NCBI GenBank assembly: GCA_009760885.1
Contig: CM019702.1
Location: forward strand, 50,100,840-50,164,839
Direction of reading: 5' to 3'
Length of the DNA stretch: 64,000 nucleotides
Origin: Achatina immaculata
Taxonomy: Eukaryota; Mollusca; Gastropoda; Stylommatophora; Achatinidae
Part shown: one piece after another, positions 23,188 through 33,554 of the stretch
Layout: each line of letters begins with the position of its first letter
Numbering within the stretch: the first letter of the stretch is position 1
The notes under the pieces: generated by a model
Databases searched by the model: none
Told to the model about the DNA's origin: nothing
The model's input: only the letters and a program-made list of their open reading frames with translations
Translations under genes and position numbers: made by a program

Positions 23188-25366
23188 ATCATCATCATCA
23201 TCATCATCATTATCATCATCAGCTGCTGTTGCCGTGCTGACTGGCGTTGGCTATTATGCTTTTCCAGAGTACACGATCCTTCATGCAGGCCATCAGTTCA
23301 GTTGGTGATCTCCACTCACACCATACCGTCAGACTGTCCAGTATCGTTTCTCTTGGCCTTCCTCTTGATCTTCTTCCTTCTATTTTTTCTGTTGTTATAA
23401 TATTTTCAATGCTCACTCATTGCATGTCCTTTGAAGGTACATTGTCTCTCTCTTATTTTTTTGACAAGATTTTTATGTCTCTCCAGCTCTTCTCAGACAT
23501 TCTTTATTAGACATTTTTGCTGTCCAGGGAATTCGCAACATTCTTCTAATAAACCACATTTATGCTGCTTCCAATGATTTTTGTGCAGACCTGCCTATTG
23601 TCCATAATTCACTTCCATATAATATGTTCAATATAGCATTTTAGGGTTCGTTTTCTAACATTCATTGATAAGGATATGTTGCACACTATGTTTCTCATTC
23701 TCTAAAATGCAGTCTTTGCTTGGCCTATTCTGTTCTTAACTTCTGTTTAGCATTTCCCACCCGAAGTTATTACTGCTCCAAGGTATCTGAATTTCTGCAC
23801 CTGCTTTAGAATAGTTCCGTTTAATTTTATACTGCATTTTGGTGAATTCTGTTTCTTAGATATAACCATAGTCTCTGTCTTTTTGATGTTCAAAGTAAGG
23901 CCTTTCTGTTCACTTTATTTGGTGACTTTATCCAAGAGATTTTGCAGGTCTTGTTGGTTCTCAGCTATCAGTACTGTGTCGTCAGCATACCGAAGGTTGT
24001 TAATATTGTATCCTCCAATTTTTATGCCTGGTTCTGTGATGATCGTTCTTAGAATATTCTCGCTGTACAGAGAAAAAAAGGTCTGGAGATAGTACACATC
24101 CTTGTTGCACCCCTTGTTTTATAGGCTATTTTCCGGTTCTATTTTCAACTCGATCTGCTGCTTCTTGGTGCCAGTACAGATGTTTTACAATCCTCAGGTC
24201 TTTGCCATCTATACTGATGTCTTCAAGTATTTTAATAATTTCATTATGTTTCACCTTGTCGAATGCCTTGGTGTAATCAATGTAGAGATACTTCTAAATC
24301 TCATTCTGTTAGTGTTCGTAAAGCATAAATGGCATTGTGTGTTCCCTTTCCTTCAACAAATACTGTTCATCTGCTATTTCCATTTTTATCTTTTTCCTTG
24401 TTCTTCTCGTAGTGATTCTCAGAAGTAGCTTTGTTATGTGACATGAGAGGCTGATAGTCCGGTGGTCCTCACATTCCTTTGCACCTGGTTTCTTTGGTAG
24501 TGCTATACACGTGGATTTAATCAGGTCATTGGGAATATAACCACTGTTGTAAATGTCATTCAGTAACTTTTTTATTCCTGTCTCTTCTAGTGCCTCTATT
24601 TCTTCTATTGTTATATTATCAGGCCCAGTCGCTTTTCCTTTCTTCATGTGTTTGATGGCATCTATGATTTCATCTTCAAGTATTGGTGATTCATCACAGT
24701 TTTCAGTATCTGGGTGTTAATTCTGGTCTTTCTCCTCCATATAGCTCACCGATATATTCTGTCCACAATGTCTTCTTTTCCCATTTTACATTCTTTTGAT
24801 TTCATGCATCCTGTGGTATATTTTGTTTCCCTGCCTGTGAGTTCATTAATTCGTTTGTGCATGTTTTTGCTGTCTTTACTATGAGAGTCCTCTATCTGTC
24901 TGCAATGTTCATTTAACCACACTTCTTTTGCTTCTCTGCAATTGCGTCTTATTTCTTTATTTATCTCGCGATATTTTTCTTGGTTATTTTTACTCCTCCT
25001 CCTCTTGTTCATCAGTCCTAAGATGTCGTCCGTCATCTATTTATTTTTAGAGGCTTCTTTTTTCGGTGGTATTATCTCCTTAACAGTTTGGTCGATAGAA
25101 TCTCTTAACATTGCCCATTATGCATCTATACTATTTATCTTTGCTATTGCATTGTATCTATTTGTTATAATAACTTTGTATTGTTCTCGCAGTTCTTGGT
25201 CATTTTCAAGGAGTTCTGTGTTCACTTTGATGTTTCTCACTTTTCTGCATGCTTTCTTTAGCTTTGTTCTAATTTTTCCTCACAGTGGGTCATGGTCACT
25301 ATTGCAGTCAGCTCCTGGCATGGTTTTTGTTGTCAGTAATGCATTGCGGAATCGTTTGTTGAATCG
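23188..25366 (-). mobile_element. LINE family B, 5'-truncated, with (ATG)n-type tail
   Basis: Minus strand, from high to low coordinate: end of the endonuclease domain, a linker (MTDDILGLMNKRRRSKNNQE...), reverse transcriptase with KKGKATGPDNITIEEIEALE, IALPKKPGAKECEDHRTISL and an intact NLRYADDTVLIAENQ catalytic box, then the C-terminal GRRSRGRPRETILDSLTVW region, and an ATC/GAT trinucleotide tail at 23188-23220. This is the 'craniofacial development protein 2-like' LINE type (RTE-like). Frameshifts split the frame. It sits between two ~190-bp direct repeats upstream of RCE1. Confidence 0.85.
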
Positions 25367-25553
25367 TGTTTTCATCCATTATAGTTTTCTCTCTCTCTCT
25401 CCTCCTACACACACACAAGCCTTCAGGTCCACCGTTGAAAGAGGAAAACCTTCCTGTAAAACCACCGGGTGAACTCCACTCTTATAGGACCTGATAGCAG
25501 CAATATACTCTGCATCGTCGATCTAGTTCTATGGGAACAGAGCATAAAATATA
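25367..25553. repeat. Copy 2 of the ~190-bp direct repeat flanking the LINE
   Basis: Matches 22820-23025 apart from a shorter microsatellite and a few substitutions (for example ACCACCGGGTG for ACCACCAGGTG). It begins at the truncated 5' end of the LINE and ends about 200 bp before the RCE1 start codon. Confidence 0.9.
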
Positions 25554-25758
25554 AAACAGTTATAAATGGAGAAAGTAATTCACAGAATAAAAAGTTTTAT
25601 GAAAGGACAGTAATTAATGGAGAAAGTTAAGCATGAAACTTATATTTGACTTTACATTAAACTAACATTGCAATTACATTGGAACAATATTGATGTGTGT
25701 ATGAATGTCTTGTCGAACTTCCAATCCAGGTTTTGAGAAAGTGAGGAACAAAAACAAG

Positions 25759-25877
25759 ATGGTGGATGTGGAGTTTGTTTTGCCGATCTGGCAAGCTGTT
25801 CTGCTGTGTTTATTATTTGCCGGGCTCTATGTTGGTAGCCTTTATGTCTGGGGTAGATCTACAGTAGACAAGAACAG
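25759..25877 (+). CDS. RCE1: RCE1 (CAAX prenyl protease 2), exon 1
   Basis: RCE1 is the ER membrane protease that removes the last three residues of prenylated CAAX proteins such as Ras. The exon encodes 39 codons plus AG: a short N-terminus, one membrane helix (IWQAVLLCLLFAGLYVGSLY) and VWGRSTVDKN. The stretch YVGSLYVW is the family's N-terminal signature in animal RCE1. The start is chosen at the ATG in strong context (CAAGATGG). An upstream in-frame ATG at 25705 is weaker. The donor CAG|GTTGCT is usable but poor. Phase 2, whereas exon 50234 starts in phase 0, so at least one exon (the family's 'IKRRF' region) is missing between them. Confidence 0.85.
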
Positions 25878-26690
25878 GTTGCTAATTAAAAAAAATAAAC
25901 ATAGCCTCATGTTGTATACATAAAACTTCAGATTCTGAGTTCTATATACCTGATATCGATAAGTTCTGTTGTACATCATGTATTTTGTCTTTTTTTAAAC
26001 ATAAAAAATTTCTAACATAATAAATTATTTCTGGCTAATGTAATATATTACTCTGTAGCTAATACAATGCACTACTTTCTAACTCTAGCATAAAAGTTAC
26101 TTTATATATATGTTACACACTTTCTCTCTCTTATATATATTACATTCTCTCAAGCATAATACATATCTTTTTCTCAGTTTTGCTTCATATACAAAAAAAT
26201 GGTAGAAGTAAACTTTACAGTTAACAAGAAGACATCAGTGTGATTTGTGCCATGTGATGAACGTACAGGCCAAGGTATCGCTCTGTTATTTTAAAAAAAG
26301 AAAAAAAAAATCATTCTACTGCTTTTAATGTAACTTCAGTTTTATAATGATTGTGCCCGTGTTTTTTTTTCACACTTGTGGACATGTACCCACCATATTA
26401 TAATAATCATATGTATACTACATTACGTTTTCTGTATTAGTTTTCATATAGCACATTGTTTTTGGTTTAACTCATATAACATGTTGTTTCCTTTGTTCTA
26501 ATTTTTGCACAGTATGCTACTTTGAAATCCATCTAATCTTCCTGTATCTTCTGTGAGCGATAAACAGATCCACTGCTGGCTTGCTGGGCGAGTTGCAGTT
26601 TGAGGGCAAAATTTAACCTAATTAGCTCGTCTTCCTGAGCAAGTCAGAGCCCCGTTAGCAAGTGGCCTCACAGCCATTGTTCCCAGGCTG
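25878..26690. other. RCE1 intron, AT-rich, no gene recognised
   Basis: No coding exon was found. About 26575-26670 shows partial similarity to the region 19888-19985 (GCTTGCTGGG..., TGAGGGCA.AATTTAACC), which may be a short dispersed repeat. Confidence 0.4.
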
Positions 26691-26694
26691 TACA

Positions 26695-27045
26695 AAGAGG
26701 ATGTAGGGTTAGCCTGTATGTACACACCACTTCCAAAGAGGATGTGAGGTTAGCCTGTTTGTACACAAGACTTCCAAATAGCCTATGTGTACACAAGACT
26801 TCCAGAGAGGATGTGAGGTTAGGCTGTGTGTACACAAGACCTCTAAATAGCCTGTGTGTACACAAGACTTCCAAAGAGGATGTGGGGTTAGGCTGTGTGT
26901 ACACAAGACCTCTAAATAGCCTGTGTGTACACAAGACTTCCAAAGAGGATGTGGGGTTAGGCTGTGTGTACACAAGACTTCTAAATAGCCTGTGTGTACA
27001 CAAGACTTCCAAAGAGGATGTGGGGTTAGGCTGTGTGTACACAAG
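26695..27045. repeat. 69-bp tandem repeat, about 5 units
   Basis: Unit of 69 bp composed of two similar halves around TGTGTACACAAGACTTCC and TGTGTACACAAGACCTCT with AAATAGCC between. The frames open on both strands (VYTRPLNSLCVHKTSKEDVG on plus) are artefacts of a period divisible by 3. Confidence 0.9.
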
Positions 27046-27054
27046 TCTTTGACA

Positions 27055-27145
27055 GGCTACTAATTTCGCTTTCACTATCGAGATGTCTGTTTGTCCTCTC
27101 AGCACCGAGAGGTATATGAGAAAGGAGACAAAACAAAACAAGTTA
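27055..27145 (+). mobile_element. LINE family D, orphan 3' tail
   Basis: About 70 bp matching the end of the LINE at 22470-22540 (CCTCTCAGCACCGAGAGGTA, TATGAGAAAGGAGACAAAAC). An extremely 5'-truncated insertion. Confidence 0.6.
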
Positions 27146-27174
27146 CTTTGAAGGTAACTTAAGATGTTTGCTGT

Positions 27175-27408
27175 TCATAGAACTTGTACAGCTTCCATTT
27201 CTTCTAATATTTGATTTGCAGAATCATGCAAAGTAATAGCAAATAATGTTTTTGTTGAAAGATCCAGTGCCTTTGCAGTTGCATCTTTTCTTTCAGTATT
27301 AATCCATTCCCTCCTCAAATACTGCTTTGTCCAAATATACAGTTGCTGTTCATGTGCCATACTCCTTCCCAGTCCTCTTGGTTGATGATGACCATCTGTA
27401 TGTTTCAT
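27175..27408 (-). other. Unidentified 77-codon frame, possible helix-turn-helix fragment
   Basis: The minus frame reads QQLYIWTKQYLRREWIN, TERKDATAKALDLSTKTLF and SANQILEEMEAVQVL before a stop. 'ATAKALDLSTKTL' has the spacing of a helix-turn-helix like those in transposases, but no element was matched and no splice sites are evident. It could be a decayed transposase or chance. Confidence 0.25.
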
Positions 27409-27689
27409 GGATAACTTGTAGGTATTTTGATATCTCAGTTGTGTAGATATCTTGATATCTCAGTTTTGGTCTTCTTCCCTACATAAGTTTTGTATATAAA
27501 GTTTGCATGAGGATATGGATGTTATCCAGGTGTAATCTTATGTAGCTGAATTTATCATCATGGATATAAAATTAGCATTGTCACTATGGATATAAACTTA
27601 ACATTTTTCAGAACCTTAGATTTTGTTACTTTGTATTAGTTACTTGATATTCATTATTCTTTGAAGGGCTTAAAGATGAAATTATTTAG

Positions 27690-28227
27690 TTTTTTTCCTC
27701 ATGGCTTATATATATATTGTCCGGGATTTTGGATGCTTGCAAGGTAGTTTGCAAATTTTTCTTGTCTTCAGCAAGTCTTTCAACCTCATGAAGGGATTTT
27801 ATGCACATTAATTTGGCCTCTCTTAACAATGTCCTCTTCAGAGTTTCATGCGGTCTGCCTCTTTTTCTTTGGCCTGTTTATTTCCATTTTATAGCTTGTT
27901 TTAGGATTCTCTGATCATTTCTTCTCATCACGTGACCATCATATGTCTATCTCCTTTTCCTGATCACCCATGAGACTGGTTGTCTTATCTCTGCATTGTT
28001 CTTGAATTTGTTCCATTTGATGCAGAGTATTTTCCTTAGGCATTTGTTTTCCAAAGAGTCTAATTTCTTGTCTATTTCTTTAGTTGTTTTCCAGCTTTCT
28101 CATGCATAAATGAGGGTGGATATTACATTTGAATTGAATAGTCTTAATTTGGTTTTGTGCTTATAACTTTTGAATGCCATATGTTATCAAGATTCTTGAA
28201 GATCGATGCTGCTTTTGCAATTCTGAT
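27690..28227 (-). mobile_element. LINE family C, 3' region
   Basis: Minus strand: thumb/C-terminal segment (KKLDSLENKCLRKILCIKWN, then RNDQRILKQAIKWK and KRGRPHETLKRTLLREAKL, SLHEVERLAEDKKNLQTTL) in broken frames. It continues from the reverse-transcriptase domain above 28228. The end lies beside TCATGGCTTATATATA, a sequence also found in the 59-bp satellite at 33005. Confidence 0.75.
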
Positions 28228-28876
28228 TCTAACTTCCTTTCTGGTGTCAGCATCCTGGTCTATGTAGCTGCCTAGGTATGCAAATCAATTGATTTCTTCA
28301 ATATCTGTCCCTTCTGTGTGAATTTTTCCATTTTGATTAATGGGAAGTTTCATTATTTTTGTTTTGTCCTTGTTAATTTCAAGTCCTATTGTGCTAGCCA
28401 TTGAAGACAGGCTATCTGTTTTTTCTTGCATAGAATTCACATTGTCACTGATAGGAGTTATGTCACCAGCTAAATCAAGATCCTCTAGTTGGGTCGCATG
28501 TACCCAGTCAATATCTGTGTTACATGTGCAGCATTTTTTCATTATGAAGTCTGTCGTAATTCCAAAAAGCACAGGAGGCAGTATACAGCCTTGTTTCACA
28601 CCTGTTTCAATCTGGAACCATTCACTCATTCCTTCTTCTGTTTTGACTGCACAAACATATCCATTGTAGAAGTCCTTAATGATGTTGACAATTTTAGATG
28701 GCATTCCATATAGACTTAAAATTCTCCACAATGAATCTCTGTGTATGCTATCAAATGCCTTTTTAAAGTCTATGAAGTTCAGCATTAGTGGTTTCTGCTT
28801 TTCAGTATGTTCTTCAAGTATTATTCTTAGAGTAAAGATCTGGTCGAAGCAGTTTCTTCCTTTTCGAAATCCTGCT
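28228..28876 (-). mobile_element. LINE family C reverse transcriptase, copy a (649-bp unit)
   Basis: Encodes reverse-transcriptase motifs FRKGRNCFDQIFTLRIILEE, MLNFIDFKKAFDSIHRDSLW (motif A, Asp kept) and GVKQGCILPPVLFGI. The catalytic box expected as ADD reads DLDLAGDITPI, so one Asp is Gly: enzyme dead. The segment is repeated directly at 28877-29525 (offset 649). Confidence 0.88.
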
Positions 28877-28896
28877 TGTAACTTCCTTTCTGGTGT

Positions 28897-30918
28897 CAGC
28901 ATCCTGGTCTATGTAGCTGCCTAGGTATGCAAATCAATTGATTTCTTCAATATCTGTCCCTTCTGTGTGAATTTTTCCATTTTGATTAATGGGAAGTTTC
29001 ATTATTTTTGTTTTGTCCTTGTTAATTTCAAGTCCTATTGTGCTAGCCATTGAAGACAGGCTATCTGTTTTTTCTTGCATAGAATTCACATTGTCACTGA
29101 TAGGAGTTATGTCACCAGCTAAATCAAGATCCTCTAGTTGGGTCGCATGTACCCAGTCAATATCTGTGTTACATGTGCAGCATTTTTTCATTATGAAGTC
29201 TGTCGTAATTCCAAAAAGCACAGGAGGCAGTATACAGCCTTGTTTCACACCTGTTTCAATCTGGAACCATTCACTCATTCCTTCTTCTGTTTTGACTGCA
29301 CAAACATATCCATTGTAGAAGTCCTTAATGATGTTGACAATTTTAGATGGCATTCCATATAGACTTAAAATTCTCCACAATGAATCTCTGTGTATGCTAT
29401 CAAATGCCTTTTTAAAGTCTATGAAGTTCAGCATTAGTGGTTTCTGCTTTTCAGTATGTTCTTCAAGTATTATTCTTAGAGTAAAGATCTGGTCGAAGCA
29501 GTTTCTTCCTTTTCGAAATCCTGCTTGTTCTTCTCTCATTGCTGTATCCACTATGTCTTTAAGTCTGTTCAAAATGACCTTGCAAAATACTTTTGACACA
29601 ACTGATATTAAGGTTACTCCTCTCCAATTGTTACAATCACTAAGGTTGTCTTCTTTTTGGTATTTTAACAATGATTCATTTATTCCATTTCGAAGGAATC
29701 CATTTCCAAATCTTATTAAACATTAGTTGTCTAATGTTGTCTCTATTGATAGCTTTTAACATTTCGGGTGTTATTTCATCTTCACCTGCAGCTTTGTTGT
29801 TGGCCATTAAATTCACTACTGTTTCAATTTCATGCAATTTAATTTCATCTAGGTTGACATTTAGTTGTGGGGCTGGTAAGTCAGTTTCAAGGTTTAACAA
29901 TTCTTTTGGGTGTGGTCGATTAAGTATTTCTTGGAAGTGTTCAGCCCATCTTTGCTTTTGATCTTTATTTGATGTTAATAGGGTGTAAGTTTTGCTAAGG
30001 ATTAGTCTTTCTTTAGATGTAATAGTACCTGTTAGCCTCTTTTGTATGTTATATAAAGTTTTGTTGTCTCTTGTTTTTGCTGCTTTCTCTGCCTCTTTCG
30101 CCATATTGTCTATGTATTCTCTTTTATCCCTTCTAGCTGAACTTTTTACTTTCTTGTCTGTTTCTTTATATGTTGCTTTCGCCAGATCTTTTCCAAGGTC
30201 TGTTTTTGCATTCAACATGTCTAATTTGAATGCTCATCTTTCATGTATGTACTTCCATGTGTTTTCTGATATCCATGCTTTTCTATTTTATTTTTTTTTT
30301 CAGTCCAGAGCTTGCTTTTGCTGCTGTGATTATGGCTGTGGTGTAAGAATTCCATAATTCATCTATACCTATCTCCTCTACTTCACTGGGTGTTGTGGAA
30401 TGATTGGCAAGTTCCTGATTTAAATTACTATTAGTATTCTCTTCTTGTAGGCTGTGGCTGTTTATCTTCTGTGTAATGATTTCTTGTTTTGGCTTTTCAG
30501 TTTTAATTTTATTTTCCCTATACACAGGTTGTGATCACTGTTAACGTCTGCACCCCCTATATGCCCTTACATCTATCAGAGATGTTCTGTATTGCTTTCT
30601 AATACAAAAATGATCTATCTGGTTTCTAGTTCTATCATCTGGAGATATCCAGGTTGTTTTATGTATCTCTTTGTGTGGAAATATTGTGCTTCCAATGACC
30701 ATACCCTTTGTTAGACATATTTCAATTACTCTTTCTCCGTTCTGATTAAACATGTCAATTCCTTCTTTCCCCATCACTTTTTCATCTCTCTCTCTGAACC
30801 TTAAGTGCCCAGGGCACATGGGGCTTCCGCAAGGGTTTTCCACAAATGCCTGTCTTTCGCCTTTTTTTTTTGCTCTTGCCCAGGTGAGCCCTCTATTGCT
30901 CAACATCCTTTCTGTTGT
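28897..30918 (-). mobile_element. LINE family C, copy b (2022-bp unit): endonuclease end and reverse transcriptase
   Basis: Minus strand, high to low: a short family-A 3' end (30780-30925), endonuclease C-terminus (EKVMGKEGIDMFNQNGERVI, IGSTIFPHKEIHKTTWISPD, RNQIDHFCIRKQYRTS), linker (30283-30525; 29676-30218 with AKTDLGKDLAKATYKETDKK and NNKAAGEDEITPEMLKAINR), a frameshift near 29675, then reverse transcriptase 28934-29671 starting LKYQKEDNLSDCNNWRGVTL. It shares the dead LAGD box with copies a and c. Confidence 0.88.
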
Positions 30919-30925
30919 CAGCATC
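30780..30925 (-). mobile_element. LINE family A 3' end joined to family C (in copy b)
   Basis: Minus strand: MLSNRGLTWARAKKK, CGSPMCPGHLR, then a short GA tail, directly followed by the family C endonuclease in the same frame (30541-30924). A junction of two elements rather than a natural domain fusion. Confidence 0.75.
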
Positions 30926-32940
30926 CTGGTCTATGTAGCTGCCTAGGTATGCAAATCAATTGATTTCTTCAATATCTGTCCCTTCTGTGTGAATTTTTCC
31001 ATTTTGATTAATGGGAAGTTTCATTATTTTTGTTTTGTCCTTGTTAATTTCAAGTCCTATTGTGCTAGCCATTGAAGACAGGCTATCTGTTTTTTCTTGC
31101 ATAGAATTCACATTGTCACTGATAGGAGTTATGTCACCAGCTAAATCAAGATCCTCTAGTTGGGTCGCATGTACCCAGTCAATATCTGTGTTACATGTGC
31201 AGCATTTTTTCATTATGAAGTCTGTCGTAATTCCAAAAAGCACAGGAGGCAGTATACAGCCTTGTTTCACACCTGTTTCAATCTGGAACCATTCACTCAT
31301 TCCTTCTTCTGTTTTGACTGCACAAACATATCCATTGTAGAAGTCCTTAATGATGTTGACAATTTTAGATGGCATTCCATATAGACTTAAAATTCTCCAC
31401 AATGAATCTCTGTGTATGCTATCAAATGCCTTTTTAAAGTCTATGAAGTTCAGCATTAGTGGTTTCTGCTTTTCAGTATGTTCTTCAAGTATTATTCTTA
31501 GAGTAAAGATCTGGTCGAAGCAGTTTCTTCCTTTTCGAAATCCTGCTTGTTCTTCTCTCATTGCTGTATCCACTATGTCTTTAAGTCTGTTCAAAATGAC
31601 CTTGCAAAATACTTTTGACACAACTGATATTAAGGTTACTCCTCTCCAATTGTTACAATCACTAAGGTTGTCTTCTTTTTGGTATTTTAACAATGATTCA
31701 TTTATTCCATTTCGAAGGAATCCATTTCCAAATCTTATTAAACATTAGTTGTCTAATGTTGTCTCTATTGATAGCTTTTAACATTTCGGGTGTTATTTCA
31801 TCTTCACCTGCAGCTTTGTTGTTGGCCATTAAATTCACTACTGTTTCAATTTCATGCAATTTAATTTCATCTAGGTTGACATTTAGTTGTGGGGCTGGTA
31901 AGTCAGTTTCAAGGTTTAACAATTCTTTTGGGTGTGGTCGATTAAGTATTTCTTGGAAGTGTTCAGCCCATCTTTGCTTTTGATCTTTATTTGATGTTAA
32001 TAGGGTGTAAGTTTTGCTAAGGATTAGTCTTTCTTTAGATGTAATAGTACCTGTTAGCCTCTTTTGTATGTTATATAAAGTTTTGTTGTCTCTTGTTTTT
32101 GCTGCTTTCTCTGCCTCTTTCGCCATATTGTCTATGTATTCTCTTTTATCCCTTCTAGCTGAACTTTTTACTTTCTTGTCTGTTTCTTTATATGTTGCTT
32201 TCGCCAGATCTTTTCCAAGGTCTGTTTTTGCATTCAACATGTCTAATTTGAATGCTCATCTTTCATGTATGTACTTCCATGTGTTTTCTGATATCCATGC
32301 TTTTCTATTTTATTTTTTTTTTCAGTCCAGAGCTTGCTTTTGCTGCTGTGATTATGGCTGTGGTGTAAGAATTCCATAATTCATCTATACCTATCTCCTC
32401 TACTTCACTGGGTGTTGTGGAATGATTGGCAAGTTCCTGATTTAAATTACTATTAGTATTCTCTTCTTGTAGGCTGTGGCTGTTTATCTTCTGTGTAATG
32501 ATTTCTTGTTTTGGCTTTTCAGTTTTAATTTTATTTTCCCTATACACAGGTTGTGATCACTGTTAACGTCTGCACCCCCTATATGCCCTTACATCTATCA
32601 GAGATGTTCTGTATTGCTTTCTAATACAAAAATGATCTATCTGGTTTCTAGTTCTATCATCTGGAGATATCCAGGTTGTTTTATGTATCTCTTTGTGTGG
32701 AAATATTGTGCTTCCAATGACCATACCCTTTGTTAGACATATTTCAATTACTCTTTCTCCGTTCTGATTAAACATGTCAATTCCTTCTTTCCCCATCACT
32801 TTTTCATCTCTCTCTCTGAACCTTAAGTGCCCAGGGCACATGGGGCTTCCGCAAGGGTTTTCCACAAATGCCTGTCTTTCGCCTTTTTTTTTTGCTCTTG
32901 CCCAGGTGAGCCCTCTATTGCTCAACATCCTTTCTGTTGT
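30919..32940 (-). mobile_element. LINE family C, copy c (2022-bp unit)
   Basis: A tandem copy of 28897-30918 at a constant 2022-bp offset. The open frames have identical predicted proteins, including the frameshift and the dead LAGD box. At the upper edge this copy continues past the breakpoint into a longer piece of family A (to about 33025). Confidence 0.9.
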
Positions 32941-33025
32941 TCTTCTCCATGTCTCTTTTGGTCTACCCTTACTTCTGCTCCCCTGTGGTGTCCATCTTAG
33001 TGCTATTTTTCATGGTTTATATATA
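32803..33025 (-). mobile_element. LINE family A 3' end (upper edge of copy c)
   Basis: The same family A 3' end as in copy b but extending about 100 bp further 5': minus-strand sequence ending in GRPKETWRRTTE-like codons before MLSNRGLTWARAKKK. This shows the original junction; copy b lost the upstream part at the duplication breakpoint. Confidence 0.75.
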
Positions 33026-33545
33026 TTGTCCAGATGTTGGATGTACATAAGAGTGAGCTAAGCTGTTCTCATTGGGCTTATATATATTGTCCAGATTTCA
33101 GATGCACATAAAAGTGAGCTAAGCTTTTCTCATGGCTTATATATATTGTCCAGATGTTAGATGCACATAAGAGTGAACTAAGCTTTTCTCATGGCTTATA
33201 TATATTGTCCAGATGTTAGATGCACATAAGAGTGAACTAAGCTTTTCTCATGGCTTATATATATTGTCCAGATGTTAGATGCACATAAGAGTGAGCTAAG
33301 CTTTTCTCATGGCTTATATATATTGTCCAGATGTTAGATGCACATAAGAGTGAGCTAAGCTTTTCTCATGGCTTATATATATTTTAGATGCACGTAAGAG
33401 TCAGGAAAGCTGCTCTCATGGGTTATATATATTGTCCTGATTTTAGATGCGAGTGACCTAAGCTTTTCTTGTGGCTTATATATATAGTGTACAGATGTTA
33501 AATGCACATAAGAGTGAACTAAGCATACAGATATGATGAGAAACA
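33005..33545. repeat. 59-bp satellite, about 9 units
   Basis: Unit GGCTTATATATATTGTCCAG, ATGTTAGATGCACATAAGAG, TGAGCTAAGCTTTTCTCAT. Outer units are more diverged and some are shortened. The phrase TCATGGCTTATATATATTGTCC also flanks the LINE C 3' end at 27700-27725. Confidence 0.92.
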
Positions 33546-33554
33546 TTGCCTTTA

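Noticed and set aside
26744..27141. Cys-rich frames (VCTHRLF/CVHKTS) as a secreted peptide gene
   Set aside because: They are products of a 69-bp tandem repeat, open on both strands, without a signal peptide or splice sites.
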